DNA of 64,000 nucleotides from Rubrivivax sp. Lineage in GTDB: Bacteria; Pseudomonadota; Gammaproteobacteria; Burkholderiales; Burkholderiaceae_C. Each line of letters opens with the position of its first letter. Within the stretch, counting starts at the first letter, position 1. A model generated the notes under the pieces. The model did no database searches. It saw only the letters and a list, made by a program, of their open reading frames with translations, and was not told the DNA's origin. The stretch lies in contig JALHMT010000008.1 in NCBI GenBank assembly GCA_022843905.1, positions 62,001 to 126,000 of the forward strand, in the 5' to 3' direction. The position numbers and the translations under genes were made by a program. Shown piece after piece: positions 20,292 to 29,188 of this stretch.

Positions 20292-21002
20292 ATGGCCACT
20301 GCACGACTGCTGCTGATCGACGACGACTCGCGCCTCACCGCCATGGTGGGTGACTACCTGCGCCGCGGCGGCTACGAGGTCGATGCCGCGGGCTCGCTGG
20401 CCGCCGGCCGCGAGCGCCTGAAGTCCGCGTCCTACGACGCCTTGCTGCTCGACCTGATGCTGCCCGACGGCGACGGCCTCGACCTCACGCGCGAGTTGCG
20501 GGCCGATGCGCGCACCCGGCGCCTGCCACTGCTGATGCTGACGGCGCGCGGCGAGCCCATGGACCGCATCGTCGGCCTGGAGATCGGCGCCGACGACTAC
20601 CTGCCCAAGCCCTTCGAGCCGCGCGAGTTGCTGGCCCGCGTGAAGGCCTTGCTGCGCCGTGCCGCGCCCGAGCCGGCGGGCGACGAAGTGCTGCGCTTCG
20701 GTCGCCTGGAGATCGACCTCGGCGCGCGCCAGGCGCGCCTGGACGGCGCCAGTTGCGATCTCACCAGCCACCAGTTCGACCTGCTCACCGTGCTGGCGCA
20801 GAGCCCCGGCCGCGTACTGAGTCGCGACCAGATCATGGACACGCTCAAGGGCCATCCGCTGGAAGCTTTCGACCGCAGCATCGACGTGCACATCTCGCGC
20901 ATCCGCGCCGTCATCGAAGACGACCCGAAGACGCCCAAGCGGGTGTTGACGGTGCGAGGAGCCGGCTACGTGTTCGCGCGCAAGCAGGACGTCGAAGCCT
21001 GA
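20292..21002 (+). CDS. OmpR-family response regulator
   Basis: A 236-residue DNA-binding response regulator. The receiver domain (1-120) has the acidic pair near residues 10-12, phospho-acceptor Asp54 in LLLDLMLPDGDG, and the KPF lysine near 104. The C-terminal winged helix (about 135-232) is of the OmpR/PhoB type, with LTSHQFDLLTVLAQSPGRVLSRDQIMD and RSIDVHISRIR. The ATG at 20292 is chosen because the receiver begins directly there. The kinase gene follows after 67 bases. It resembles CpxR/RstA more than NarL types; the target genes probably include the Spy-like gene 146 bases upstream. Confidence 0.95.
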   Translation: MATARLLLIDDDSRLTAMVGDYLRRGGYEVDAAGSLAAGRERLKSASYDALLLDLMLPDGDGLDLTRELRADARTRRLPLLMLTARGEPMDRIVGLEIGADDYLPKPFEPRELLARVKALLRRAAPEPAGDEVLRFGRLEIDLGARQARLDGASCDLTSHQFDLLTVLAQSPGRVLSRDQIMDTLKGHPLEAFDRSIDVHISRIRAVIEDDPKTPKRVLTVRGAGYVFARKQDVEA

Positions 21003-21069
21003 TGCACGGTCCTGGCGTCGATACGTCTCTGTCTGGCAGCCCGATGCGGGGCTGACGGAATCGAGAAGC

Positions 21070-22383
21070 ATGCGCTCGCTTTACCTGCGGATCTGGCTCA
21101 CCGTGGTGGCCTCTCTGGTGCTCTTTGCAGGGGTCTCGGGCTGGCTGGTGCAACGCCATCTCGACCAGGAGCGAGTGCGCAACGAAGGCGCCGTGCAAGA
21201 GCGTCTGCAGGCCTGGGCCGACCTGCTGCAGCGCTCGTTGCCGCCCGGCGATGCGCCGCTCCAGGAGCAGGTCCTGGCCGTGCGCGAGTGGTCGCAACGC
21301 CTGCGCCTGCCGATGGCGCTGGAATCGGCCGACGGCCGGCGCATTGCCAGCTCCGACAGCTTCGCGCGCCGCGAAGCCGAAGGCGGCCGGGTCATGCAGC
21401 GCGCCACGCCCATCCGCCTGGACGACGGCCGCACGCTCTGGGTGCTGCGTCCCGGAGCCCTGCGTCCGCCCGGCAGCGGTCCACCGCGCCCGCCCACCTG
21501 GTCGGCCTGGCGCCTGCTGCCCGACGGTGTCGGCCTGGCCGCCCTGCTGCTGGTCCTGCTGCTGGCCGTGGCGGCCGGTGCGTGGCCGGTGGTGCGCCAC
21601 CTCACGCGACGGCTCGAGGCCCTGAAGCAGGGCGTCGAGGCCTTCGGCCAGGGTGCACTGCACCAGCGCGTGGCCGAGGACGGGCGTGACGAGGTGGCCG
21701 CGCTGGGGGCCAGCTTCAACCGCGCGGCCGGCCGCATCGAGACCCTGCTGCGCTCTCATCAGAGCCTGCTGGCCAATGCCAGCCATGAACTGCGCTCGCC
21801 GCTGGCGCGGTTGAAGATGGCCTTGTCTCTGCTGGACGACGCCGCGCCGCCGCAGCGCGCCGTCCTCCAGCGCGAGATCAGCGACAACATCGCCGAACTC
21901 GACGCGCTCGTGGAAGAGGTGCTCCTGGCCAGCCGGCTCGATGCCTCGCAGACGCTGGCGATGGACGACGAGGTCGAGCTTCTGGCGCTGGCCGCCGAAG
22001 AGGCCTCGCGCGTGGACGCCGTCGCGCAGGGGCGCCAGGTCACCGTGCGCGGCGACGAACGCCTGCTGCGTCGTGCCCTGCGCAACCTGCTGGAGAACGC
22101 GCGCCGCTACGGCGGCACCGAGGTCGAGGCCAGCGTCGGACCGGGTCCGGGCGGGGTCGAGGTGCGCGTCAGCGACCGCGGTCCCGGTGTGCCCGAGGCC
22201 TACCGGCAGCGCATCTTCGAGCCCTTCTTCCGCCTGCCCGGCCACGCCGAGCGCGAGGGCGGTGTCGGCCTGGGCCTGGCCCTGGTGCGTCAGATCGCCG
22301 AGCGCCACGGCGGCAGCATCCGCTGCGAGCCGCGCGAGGGCGGTGGCAGCTGCTTCGTGCTGGCGCTGCCGGCGCCGGCCTGA
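21070..22383 (+). CDS. Sensor histidine kinase, partner of the upstream regulator
   Basis: A 437-residue membrane kinase: first helix at residues 7-27, a periplasmic sensor of about 120 residues, second helix near 152-176, and a HAMP linker to about 230. The HisKA domain has His239 in NASHELRSPLARL, and the HATPase_c domain has the N box LRNLLENARRYG, DRGPGVP and GGVGLGLALVRQIAERHGG. The periplasmic part is Arg-rich and of the CpxA/RstB type by size. The ribosome site GAGAAG precedes the ATG. Together with the Spy-like protein it probably senses envelope stress; the signal itself is not visible. Confidence 0.94.
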   Translation: MRSLYLRIWLTVVASLVLFAGVSGWLVQRHLDQERVRNEGAVQERLQAWADLLQRSLPPGDAPLQEQVLAVREWSQRLRLPMALESADGRRIASSDSFARREAEGGRVMQRATPIRLDDGRTLWVLRPGALRPPGSGPPRPPTWSAWRLLPDGVGLAALLLVLLLAVAAGAWPVVRHLTRRLEALKQGVEAFGQGALHQRVAEDGRDEVAALGASFNRAAGRIETLLRSHQSLLANASHELRSPLARLKMALSLLDDAAPPQRAVLQREISDNIAELDALVEEVLLASRLDASQTLAMDDEVELLALAAEEASRVDAVAQGRQVTVRGDERLLRRALRNLLENARRYGGTEVEASVGPGPGGVEVRVSDRGPGVPEAYRQRIFEPFFRLPGHAEREGGVGLGLALVRQIAERHGGSIRCEPREGGGSCFVLALPAPA

Positions 22384-22387
22384 GCGG

Positions 22388-23785
22388 TCAGGGGCCTGGA
22401 GCCGCAGCGGCGCGTTCGACGGCGACCTGCCGACGCATCACCCAGGCCAGGAATCCGGTCAGCAGCAGGCCCACCACGACCAGTCCGGCAGTGGCCGCCG
22501 CCCAGTAGCCCGGGGCGCCCAGAAGCGACCGCGGCGTGATGCCGAAGACATCGAAGCCCACCACGTAGCCGCCGCCCAGACCGATGCCCCAGAGGCCCGC
22601 GGCCAGGATGAACATCGGCACCGTCGCCACGCGCCAGGCGCGCAGCACGAAAGTGGCCAGCACCTGCATCGCGTCGGCAACGTGGAACACCGCCACCCAG
22701 GCCAGCAGCGGCATCACCGCCGCCACCACCAGCGGATCGCTGCTGTACAGGCCCACGATGGACCCGCGCGCCAGGTACACGCTGCCACCCATCAGGACAC
22801 TCACCACCAGGCCGAGCTGCAGGCCGTGCCACCCCAGGCGGCGCGCGTCGGGCAGGTCGCGCGCGCCCACGCGCTGGGCCACCAGGGTGCTGGTGGCGTT
22901 GGCCAGGGCCAGCGGCAGCATGAACAGCACCGAGACGATGTTGATCGCCACCTGGTGCCCGGCCACCTGCGTGGTGCCCATGCGCGCGATGAAGAGCGCC
23001 ATCATGCTGAAGGCGCTGACCTCGATCAGCACGCCCATGCCCATGGGCACGCCCAGCCGCAGCTGCGCACGCACTGCCTTGAAGTCCGGCGCGTGCAGGC
23101 GCCAGCGCGGCAGCGCGAAGCGCTCGTAGAAGGGGTCGCGGTGCAGCAGCCAGGCGGCCAGGAGCAGTTGCGTCCACAGCGCGATCGCGGTGGCCAGCGC
23201 GCAACCCACCACACCCAGCGCCGGCAGGCCGATGCCTGGCCAGCCATTCAGCAGCAGCACCGACAGCGGCACCTTCATCGCCAGCCCGCCCAGCTGCAGC
23301 ATCATCACCGCCTTGGGTCTTGAGACGGCGGTGTTGAAGCCGCGGAAGGCCGCAAACAGCAGCGAGGCCGGCAGCGAGAAGGCCAGCGTCGCCAGATAGG
23401 CCTGCACCTTGGCTTCGACTTCCGGGGCGGCGCGTGCCAGGGCCAGGAAGGGCCAGGGGAAGATCAGCAGCAGACAGCCGGGCACGGCCAGCGCCAGGGC
23501 CAGCCACATCGCCTGGTGCATCTGGTAGCCGGCCTCGTGCAGCTTCCTGGCGCCGAAGAGCTGGCCGACGATGGGGCTGACGGCCAGCACCACGCCCATC
23601 AGGCCGATGAAGGTGGTGATGTAGGCCGCAGCGCCTACGGCCAGTGCCGCGAGATCCGGTGCCGAGTAGCGAGCCACCAGCAGGGTGTCGACGGTGCCGA
23701 AGGCCACCACCGACAACTGCCCGATCAGCACCGGCCAGGCCAGCGGCGCGATGCGGCGGGCGCTGTCGCGCCATCCGGAGATCAA
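22388..23785 (-). CDS. MATE-family efflux transporter
   Basis: A 465-residue, 12-helix cation-coupled drug exporter of the NorM branch. The duplicated MATE fold is seen in WPVLIGQLSVVAFGTVDTLLVAR / LGVPMGMGVLIEVSAFSMMALFIARMG and in the paired AVSPIVGQLFGAR / NATSTLVAQRVGAR loops. The likely start is TTG at 23785, which overlaps the upstream gene stop as TTGA, implying translational coupling. It converges with the histidine kinase gene at 5 bases. Substrate is unknown; NorM relatives export cationic dyes and fluoroquinolones. Confidence 0.92.
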   Translation of the reverse strand: MISGWRDSARRIAPLAWPVLIGQLSVVAFGTVDTLLVARYSAPDLAALAVGAAAYITTFIGLMGVVLAVSPIVGQLFGARKLHEAGYQMHQAMWLALALAVPGCLLLIFPWPFLALARAAPEVEAKVQAYLATLAFSLPASLLFAAFRGFNTAVSRPKAVMMLQLGGLAMKVPLSVLLLNGWPGIGLPALGVVGCALATAIALWTQLLLAAWLLHRDPFYERFALPRWRLHAPDFKAVRAQLRLGVPMGMGVLIEVSAFSMMALFIARMGTTQVAGHQVAINIVSVLFMLPLALANATSTLVAQRVGARDLPDARRLGWHGLQLGLVVSVLMGGSVYLARGSIVGLYSSDPLVVAAVMPLLAWVAVFHVADAMQVLATFVLRAWRVATVPMFILAAGLWGIGLGGGYVVGFDVFGITPRSLLGAPGYWAAATAGLVVVGLLLTGFLAWVMRRQVAVERAAAAPGP

Positions 23786-24249
23786 CGTGGACCCTGCGTC
23801 GCCGGGGCCTTGAAACTGTCGGGCGGCGGGTGGTCGATGCCGGTGGCTTCCAACGCGCGTTCAGCGTACCGGTTGAAGCGCCAGGCCGTGCCCTCCATGG
23901 TGATGCGGCGCCAGACGGTGCGCTTCTCGGCCGGTGTCATCACGGTCCAGTGCTGCACCTCTTCGAAGCTGCGGCCGCAACCCTTGCAGACCTCGTCGCC
24001 CTGGCTGGTGGAGCAGATGGCGATGCAGGGCGCATCGGGTGTCGTCGCGTACCAGGCCAGCCAGGCCTCGCGGGCGCGGCCGGGCATGGTCTGCTCGTCA
24101 CACAGCGGCTCGCGGTAGTACACCATCAGCGCATACACCTCGGCCAGCGCGCGCACCTCGCGGCAGGCGGTGATGCCGTCGGGCGAGGGCGAACGCTCGC
24201 GCCACCAGTTGATGGCGTTCTCGATGTCGGTGATGTGGATGGCGGCCAT
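23782..24249 (-). CDS. DUF3717 and DUF1289 two-domain protein
   Basis: A 155-residue soluble protein with two small domains of unknown function. The N-terminal 75 residues (MAAIHITDIENAINWWRER, REVRALAEVYALMVYYRE) match DUF3717. Residues about 90-135 match DUF1289, with the cysteine set PCIAIC...VCKGCGRSFEEVQHW that probably binds metal or an iron-sulphur cluster. The ATG at 24249 is chosen at the family N-terminus; the frame extends upstream without similarity. It overlaps the MATE gene by 4 bases, so both are probably made together. The function is not known. Confidence 0.82.
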   Translation of the reverse strand: MAAIHITDIENAINWWRERSPSPDGITACREVRALAEVYALMVYYREPLCDEQTMPGRAREAWLAWYATTPDAPCIAICSTSQGDEVCKGCGRSFEEVQHWTVMTPAEKRTVWRRITMEGTAWRFNRYAERALEATGIDHPPPDSFKAPATQGPR

Positions 24250-24325
24250 CTGGGGGGCCGCAAGGATAGCAGCGGGCTGCCGCCCTTGCCGGCGGCGCGC
24301 CCGCAGGGAAACTGCCTTGCGGGCG

Positions 24326-24856
24326 TCAGTCGACGAGTCGAAGCTCGACGCGACGCGCTTCCTGCGCCGACCCGTCACCGGTGGTGATTTCGGGTTTGCG
24401 CAGCTTGATGCGCGCGGCATCCACGCCGGCGGCCTGCAGGGCGTCGCGCATGGCCAAGGCGCGCTGCTTGGCCAGTTCGGCATTGACGGCGGCGTCGCCG
24501 CTGGCGTCATGGAAGCCGGACAGCACCAGCGCGCGTGCCGGTGCGGCGGCCATGGCCTTCACGGTGGCGTCGATCTGCGAGGCCGCATCGGCCGGCAGCG
24601 TGGCCGCGCCGCTTTCGAAGTAGACCTTGCCCACCAGATCGCCGCTCAGCGGCCCCTCGAGCAGGGCTTCGGTCGGAGCCGCGGCGGCCACGGCCGGCGC
24701 GGCGATCGCTGGTTTGGTGCTTGCAGCCAGGGCCGCCTTGGAGGCGTTCGTCTGGCGCAGCACGAGCCCGCCGATGACGCCGACGAGCACGAAGAACACC
24801 ACCCCCAGCGCCACCCACACGCCGATCCGTGTGCCTTCGTCTTCCTGGTCCAGCAT
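24326..24856 (-). CDS. OmpA-domain inner membrane or periplasmic protein
   Basis: A 176-residue protein with a short cytoplasmic acidic start (MLDQEDEGTRIG), one hydrophobic helix at about 13-35, and an Ala-rich linker. An OmpA-like peptidoglycan-binding domain at about 70-176 contains VYFESGAATLPADAASQIDATVKAM and the ALAMRDALQAAGVDAARI segment. The ATG at 24856 has an AGAAAG site. The architecture (helix plus OmpA domain, no barrel) is like a small cell-wall tether. It sits between the DUF3717 and carboxylesterase genes. Confidence 0.88.
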   Translation of the reverse strand: MLDQEDEGTRIGVWVALGVVFFVLVGVIGGLVLRQTNASKAALAASTKPAIAAPAVAAAAPTEALLEGPLSGDLVGKVYFESGAATLPADAASQIDATVKAMAAAPARALVLSGFHDASGDAAVNAELAKQRALAMRDALQAAGVDAARIKLRKPEITTGDGSAQEARRVELRLVD

Positions 24857-24947
24857 CTGCTTCTTTCTGAAAAGATCAACCGGGGATTCTAGCCAGCGCA
24901 GCCTCGCACGCCCCGGGACCTTGCTCGGGACGACAGACGAGCAGACC

Positions 24948-25610
24948 TCAGGCCAGCGTGCGGTGCAGCCAGTCGGCCAGATCGGCGACCTCTTCGGCGC
25001 ACACCGAGTGTTCCATTGGATAGTCGTGCCACTCGACGGCGCAGCCCAGGCCCAGCAGCGCGTCGCGCGCCTGTGTGCCGCGTGCCAGCGTGACGATGCC
25101 GTCCTGCCGGCCGTGGCCCAGGAAGACGGGCACGTCGGCATTGGCTGCATGGCGCTCGGCGGCCGTGCTGGCCGCCAGCGGCAGGTAGCCCGACAGGCCG
25201 GCCAGGCCGGCCAGCCGGTGCGGGCAGCGCAGCCCGGCGCCCAGTGCGATGGCACAACCTTGCGAGAAGCCCGCGAGCACGATGCGCCGGGCCGGCATGC
25301 CGCGCGCGATCTCCCGATCGATCAGCGCGTGCACCTGTGCGATGGACTCGCGCAGGCCGGCCTCGTCCTCGCGCCGCACGAGGTCGGCGCCCAGGATGTC
25401 GTACCAGGCGCGCATGCGGTAGCCGTTGTTGATCGTCACCGGGCGCACGGCGGCACGCGGAAACAGCCAGCGCACGGGGCCGACGGCCGCGAGGTCCATC
25501 TGATCGGCCAGCGGCAGGAAGTCGGTGCCGTCGGCGCCCAGGCCGTGCAGCACGATGACGGTGGAGCGCGGGGCGGCGCCAGGGTCGAGTTCCAGAGTCT
25601 GCAGTGCCAT
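24948..25610 (-). CDS. Phospholipase/carboxylesterase family alpha/beta hydrolase
   Basis: A 220-residue cytosolic serine hydrolase of the carboxylesterase/thioesterase (EstB, APT1-like) family. The nucleophile is Ser116 in GFSQG, with the acid in GHGRQDGIV and His in YPMEHSV. The oxyanion region is VIVLHGLGADGTDF. The ATG at 25610 fits the family N-terminus; an ATG six codons upstream is possible. Substrates are probably short acyl esters; the physiological one is unknown. A structured repeat lies upstream, separating it from trpS. Confidence 0.92.
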   Translation of the reverse strand: MALQTLELDPGAAPRSTVIVLHGLGADGTDFLPLADQMDLAAVGPVRWLFPRAAVRPVTINNGYRMRAWYDILGADLVRREDEAGLRESIAQVHALIDREIARGMPARRIVLAGFSQGCAIALGAGLRCPHRLAGLAGLSGYLPLAASTAAERHAANADVPVFLGHGRQDGIVTLARGTQARDALLGLGCAVEWHDYPMEHSVCAEEVADLADWLHRTLA

Positions 25611-25634
25611 TCGACGCATCCTTGGCAATTGGGC

Positions 25635-25801
25635 TCAAGTGGACGCCGCGGGCGGGCTATGCCCGTCCGCTGGGGTCGCCTTGCAGGCCGCGCCCGGCTT
25701 TGCAGCCTGGCTCTTCGCCAGGCATGCAAGGTCCACTGGACCTTGCATGTCCGGGCTCAGCCCCCTTGACGGGTGCGGCGAAGCCGCTACGGGGGTGGTC
25801 A
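25635..25801 (-). repeat. Structured intergenic repeat, copy 2 with an insert (after trpS)
   Basis: Read on the minus strand, this element begins at the trpS stop codon (TGACCACCCCCGTAGCG). It matches copy 1 at 15861-15947 in two blocks, 25761-25801 and 25635-25678. Between them lies an insert of about 82 bases absent from copy 1. The insert holds a 13-bp near-perfect palindrome at 25723-25749 (single central base) and a 7-bp stem with 5-base loop at 25705-25723. Stem bases differing between the copies change in pairs. Confidence 0.7.
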
Positions 25802-27007
25802 ATAGTCCAGCCCCATCGCGCTGCGCACGTCGCGCATGGTCTGGCGCGCCACGGTGCGTGCTCGCTCGGTGCCCATCTCGACGATCCAGTGCACCTTCTT
25901 CGGGTCGGCCGTCAGCGCTGCAGCGGTGTCGCGCCAGGGCTTCTGTTCCTTCACGATGGCCTCGATCACCGGTTGCTTGCAGTCCAGGCAGCCGATGCCG
26001 GCGCTCCGGCAGCCGGTGTCGACCCAGGCCTGCGTGGCCTCGTCGCTGTAGACCTTGTGAAATTGCCACACGGGGCACTTGGCGGGGTCGCCCGGATCGG
26101 TGCGGCGCACGCGCGCCGGGTCGGTGGTCATGCCGCGGATCTTCTTCTCGACCTCGGCCGGCTCGTCGCGCATCAGCACGGCGTTGCCATAGCTCTTGCT
26201 CATCTTCGTGCCGTCCAGGCCCGGCAGGCGCAGCACCTCGGTATGCAGCGCCTGCGGCTCCACCAGGATGCTCTTGCCGCTGCCGCGCAGGTGGCCCAGC
26301 AGCAGTTCGGTGTCGTCGGCGGTCCAGCCTTCGATGGCGGCAGCAGCGCGCCTCACCAGCGCCTCGCCCTTGCCCCAGGCATCGGCAAGACCCGTCTCGC
26401 CGAAGGCCTTGCGCTGCTTCTCGTAGTAGCGCTGGTCGTCCTTGGGCAGCCGGGACAGTGCCGCCGCCACCTTGGCCTCGAAGCCGCCCATGCGGCCGTA
26501 GAGGTGGTTGAACCGGCGAGCCACCTCGCGCGTGAGCTCGACGTGCGATGACTGGTCTTCTCCGACCGGTACGTAGGTGGCCTTGTAGATCAGGATGTCG
26601 GCGGCCTGCAGCAGCGGGTAGCCCAGGAAGCCGTAGGTCGCCAGGTCGCGATCCTTCAGCTTGTCCATCTGGTCCTTGTAGGTCGGCACGCGCTCCAGCC
26701 AGCCCAGCGGCGTGCCCATGGCCAGCAGGGTGAACAGCTCGGCGTGCTCGGGCAGGCGGCTCTGGATGAAGATGGTGCTCTTCTCGGGGTCGAGCCCGGC
26801 GGCGATCCAGTCGATCACCATGTCGTAGACGTTCTTCTCGATGACGTCGCGCTCTTCGTAGTGCGTGGTCAGTGCGTGCCAGTCGGCCACGAAGTAGAAG
26901 CAGTCGTGCTCGTCCTGCAGGCGCACCCAGTTCTTGAGTGCGCCGTGGTAGTGGCCCAGGTGCAGGGCGCCGGTGGGGCGCATGCCGGAGAGAACGCGGG
27001 ATCGCAT
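25799..27007 (-). CDS. trpS: Tryptophanyl-tRNA synthetase
   Basis: Charges tRNA(Trp). The 402-residue class I synthetase begins MRSRVLSGMRPTGALHLGHYHGAL, containing the HIGH-type motif HLGH, and has the KMSKS loop as TKMSKSYGN near residue 265. It is longer than the 330-residue E. coli enzyme; the extra segments flank about residues 190-230 and the C-terminal part (CPVWQFHKVYS, GCRSAGIGCLDCKQP) as in other Burkholderiales. The C-terminal CxxC with the earlier Cys could hold a metal; that is inference. The ATG at 27007 is the only family-consistent start. It is divergent from purN by 108 bases. Confidence 0.95.
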   Translation of the reverse strand: MRSRVLSGMRPTGALHLGHYHGALKNWVRLQDEHDCFYFVADWHALTTHYEERDVIEKNVYDMVIDWIAAGLDPEKSTIFIQSRLPEHAELFTLLAMGTPLGWLERVPTYKDQMDKLKDRDLATYGFLGYPLLQAADILIYKATYVPVGEDQSSHVELTREVARRFNHLYGRMGGFEAKVAAALSRLPKDDQRYYEKQRKAFGETGLADAWGKGEALVRRAAAAIEGWTADDTELLLGHLRGSGKSILVEPQALHTEVLRLPGLDGTKMSKSYGNAVLMRDEPAEVEKKIRGMTTDPARVRRTDPGDPAKCPVWQFHKVYSDEATQAWVDTGCRSAGIGCLDCKQPVIEAIVKEQKPWRDTAAALTADPKKVHWIVEMGTERARTVARQTMRDVRSAMGLDY

Positions 27008-27115
27008 GGTGGGGAGGCCGGTGTCGGCCCGGGTCAGCCGGGGAGCGGCGATTCTCGCAGGTCTGCCCCGGCCCGCCTGGCGGGCATCGGCCCCTTCGCT
27101 ACACTCACGCCCCCC

Positions 27116-27742
27116 ATGAAGCGCATCGTCATCCTGATCTCCGGCCGCGGTTCCAACATGGAAGCCATCGTGCAGCGCTGCGCTGACGAGGGCTGGCCGG
27201 CGGCAGTGGTCGCGGTGATTGCCAATCGGCCGGAGGCGGCCGGCCTGCGATTCGCCTCGGAACGCGGCATCGCCACCGCAGTGGTCGACCATCAGACCGC
27301 CGCCTCGCGCGAGGCCTTCGACGCTGCGCTGGCGGCCGCCATCGACGCGCATGCGCCCGACCTGCTGCTGCTGGCCGGCTTCATGCGCGTGCTGGGAGAA
27401 GCCTTCGTGCGGCCCTACGAGGGCCGCATGCTGAACATCCATCCCTCGCTGCTGCCGGCCTTCCCGGGGTTGCACACGCACCGGCGCGCGCTGGAGGCCG
27501 GCTGCAAGCTGGCCGGTGCCACCGTGCACTTCGTGACGCCGCAGCTCGACCACGGCCCCATCGTGATGCAGTCGGCGGTGGCCGTGCGTGCCGACGACGA
27601 CGAACAGACGCTGGCCGCGCGCGTGCTGGCCACCGAACACGTCATCTACCCGCTGGCCGTGCGCTGGTTCGTCGAGGGACGCCTGCGCGTCGAAGGCGGC
27701 GTGGTGCGGCAACTGCAAGGCGCTTCGCAACTCCTGGTCTGA
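27116..27742 (+). CDS. purN: Phosphoribosylglycinamide formyltransferase
   Basis: Third step of purine synthesis: GAR + 10-formyl-THF to FGAR. The 208-residue protein opens MKRIVILISGRGSNMEAIV and contains the catalytic triad segments: NIHPSLLPAFPGLHTH with Asn and His, and the Asp in TVHFVTPQLDHGPIV. The length is standard. The ATG at 27116 follows CCCCC without a good ribosome site. The rsmB gene starts only 3 bases after the stop, so the two are probably one transcript. Confidence 0.96.
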   Translation: MKRIVILISGRGSNMEAIVQRCADEGWPAAVVAVIANRPEAAGLRFASERGIATAVVDHQTAASREAFDAALAAAIDAHAPDLLLLAGFMRVLGEAFVRPYEGRMLNIHPSLLPAFPGLHTHRRALEAGCKLAGATVHFVTPQLDHGPIVMQSAVAVRADDDEQTLAARVLATEHVIYPLAVRWFVEGRLRVEGGVVRQLQGASQLLV

Positions 27743-27745
27743 CCC

Positions 27746-29008
27746 ATGCACCCCGGCACCCTGCTCGACCTCACCACCGACCTGCTGCGGCAGGTGCTCA
27801 AGCTCGAGAAGCCGGCCGACAGCGTCGTCAGCGAGTTCTTCCACCGCCAGCGCGCGCTGGGCCCGCGCGAGCGCCACACGCTGGCCGAGACCACGTACGC
27901 CGTGCTGCGCCAGCGCCTGCTGTTCCAGCACCTGGCGCAGACCGGCAGCGGCACGCTGGAGCGCCGCTTCGCCATCCTGGGCTGGCAGGGCAGCGCCACC
28001 TTCCTGCGCGGCGCGCTGGGTTCGCACGAGCAGCTCTGGCTGGAACGCGTGGCGGCCATCGATCGCAGCAGCCTGCACGACAAGCTGCGCCACAACCTGC
28101 CGGACTGGCTGGCGGGGGCGCTGAAGGCGCAGGTCGGCGAAGAAGGTTTCTGGCCGCTGGCGAACGCGCTGAACGAGCCGGCGCCGCTGGACCTGCGCGT
28201 CAACACCTTCAAGGCCAAGCGCGAACAGGTGCAGAAGGCACTGGCCGACCTGGGCATCGAATCGACACCCACGCCCTACTCGCCCTGGGGCCTGCGCATC
28301 GCCGGCAAGCCGGCGCTCAACAAGCTCGACGTCTTCACGCGTGGCGAGGTCGAGGTGCAGGACGAAGGCAGCCAGCTGCTGGCCCTGCTGACCGACGCCA
28401 AGCGCGGCGAGATGGTGGTCGACTTCTGTGCCGGTGCCGGCGGCAAGACGCTGGCGCTGGGCGCGGTGATGCGCAACACCGGCCGGCTCTACGCCTTCGA
28501 CACCTCGGGCGGGCGCCTCGCGGCGCTGAAGCCGCGGCTGGCGCGCAGCGGGCTGTCGAACGTCTACCCGGCGCAGATCGCCAACGAACGCGACGACCGC
28601 ATCAAGCGGCTGATCGGCAAGATCGACCGCGTGCTGGTCGATGCCCCTTGTTCGGGTCTGGGTACCCTGCGCCGCAACCCCGATCTGAAGTGGCGCCAGT
28701 CGCCGGCTTCGGTCAAGGAACTGCAGGCCCTGCAGACGACGATCCTGGACAGTGCCGCGCGGCTGCTGAAGCCGGGCGGTCGCCTGGTGTACGCCACTTG
28801 CAGCCTGCTGAAGGCCGAGAACGAGGACGTGGTGGGCACCTTCAACGAAGCACACGCCGCAGATTTCGCTCCGCTGGCGGCAGTCACGGCGCTGGCGAGT
28901 GCTCACATCGTGAACCCGGAGGCGCTCGTGGCGGGCGATCACCTCCGGCTCTGGCCGCACGTCCACCAGACCGATGGCTTCTTCGCGGCGGTGTGGCAGC
29001 GGCGATGA
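27746..29008 (+). CDS. rsmB: RsmB/NOP2-family rRNA m5C methyltransferase
   Basis: A 420-residue SAM-dependent RNA cytosine-C5 methyltransferase. The N-terminal helical domain (about 1-130) is followed by the catalytic domain with SAM motif VVDFCAGAGGKTLALG, the Asp-Ala-Pro-Cys motif DAPCSGLGTLRRNPDLKWR, and the nucleophile motif YATCSLLKAENEDVV. Both cysteines are present, so it should be active. It may be RsmB (16S C967) or a close paralogue; the symbol follows the N-terminal domain and length, and the exact target base is not proven. Confidence 0.9.
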   Translation: MHPGTLLDLTTDLLRQVLKLEKPADSVVSEFFHRQRALGPRERHTLAETTYAVLRQRLLFQHLAQTGSGTLERRFAILGWQGSATFLRGALGSHEQLWLERVAAIDRSSLHDKLRHNLPDWLAGALKAQVGEEGFWPLANALNEPAPLDLRVNTFKAKREQVQKALADLGIESTPTPYSPWGLRIAGKPALNKLDVFTRGEVEVQDEGSQLLALLTDAKRGEMVVDFCAGAGGKTLALGAVMRNTGRLYAFDTSGGRLAALKPRLARSGLSNVYPAQIANERDDRIKRLIGKIDRVLVDAPCSGLGTLRRNPDLKWRQSPASVKELQALQTTILDSAARLLKPGGRLVYATCSLLKAENEDVVGTFNEAHAADFAPLAAVTALASAHIVNPEALVAGDHLRLWPHVHQTDGFFAAVWQRR

Positions 29009-29154
29009 TTCGGTGCGGCCCTTCGGTGCTGCGCTTGCAGTGGCGCCATCCGGCCCAAGCTGCTGGTGGGCGCGCTGGAGGCTTCTGCCGAAAGCCATGG
29101 ATTGCCGCAGAAGTGCTACGCAGTTTCCGCTGCCTCCGCGTCAGGTCCGGCGCC

Positions 29155-29160
29155 TACAAT
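29155..29160 (+). promoter_or_regulatory. Possible -10 element upstream of the desaturase gene
   Basis: TACAAT lies 28 bases before the desaturase start codon, in a 180-base gap that otherwise shows no gene. No convincing -35 hexamer sits 16-18 bases upstream, so any promoter here would be weak or activator-dependent. Confidence 0.35.
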
Positions 29161-29188
29161 CAACGTCCCATCTGAAGGACCTCTGCTG

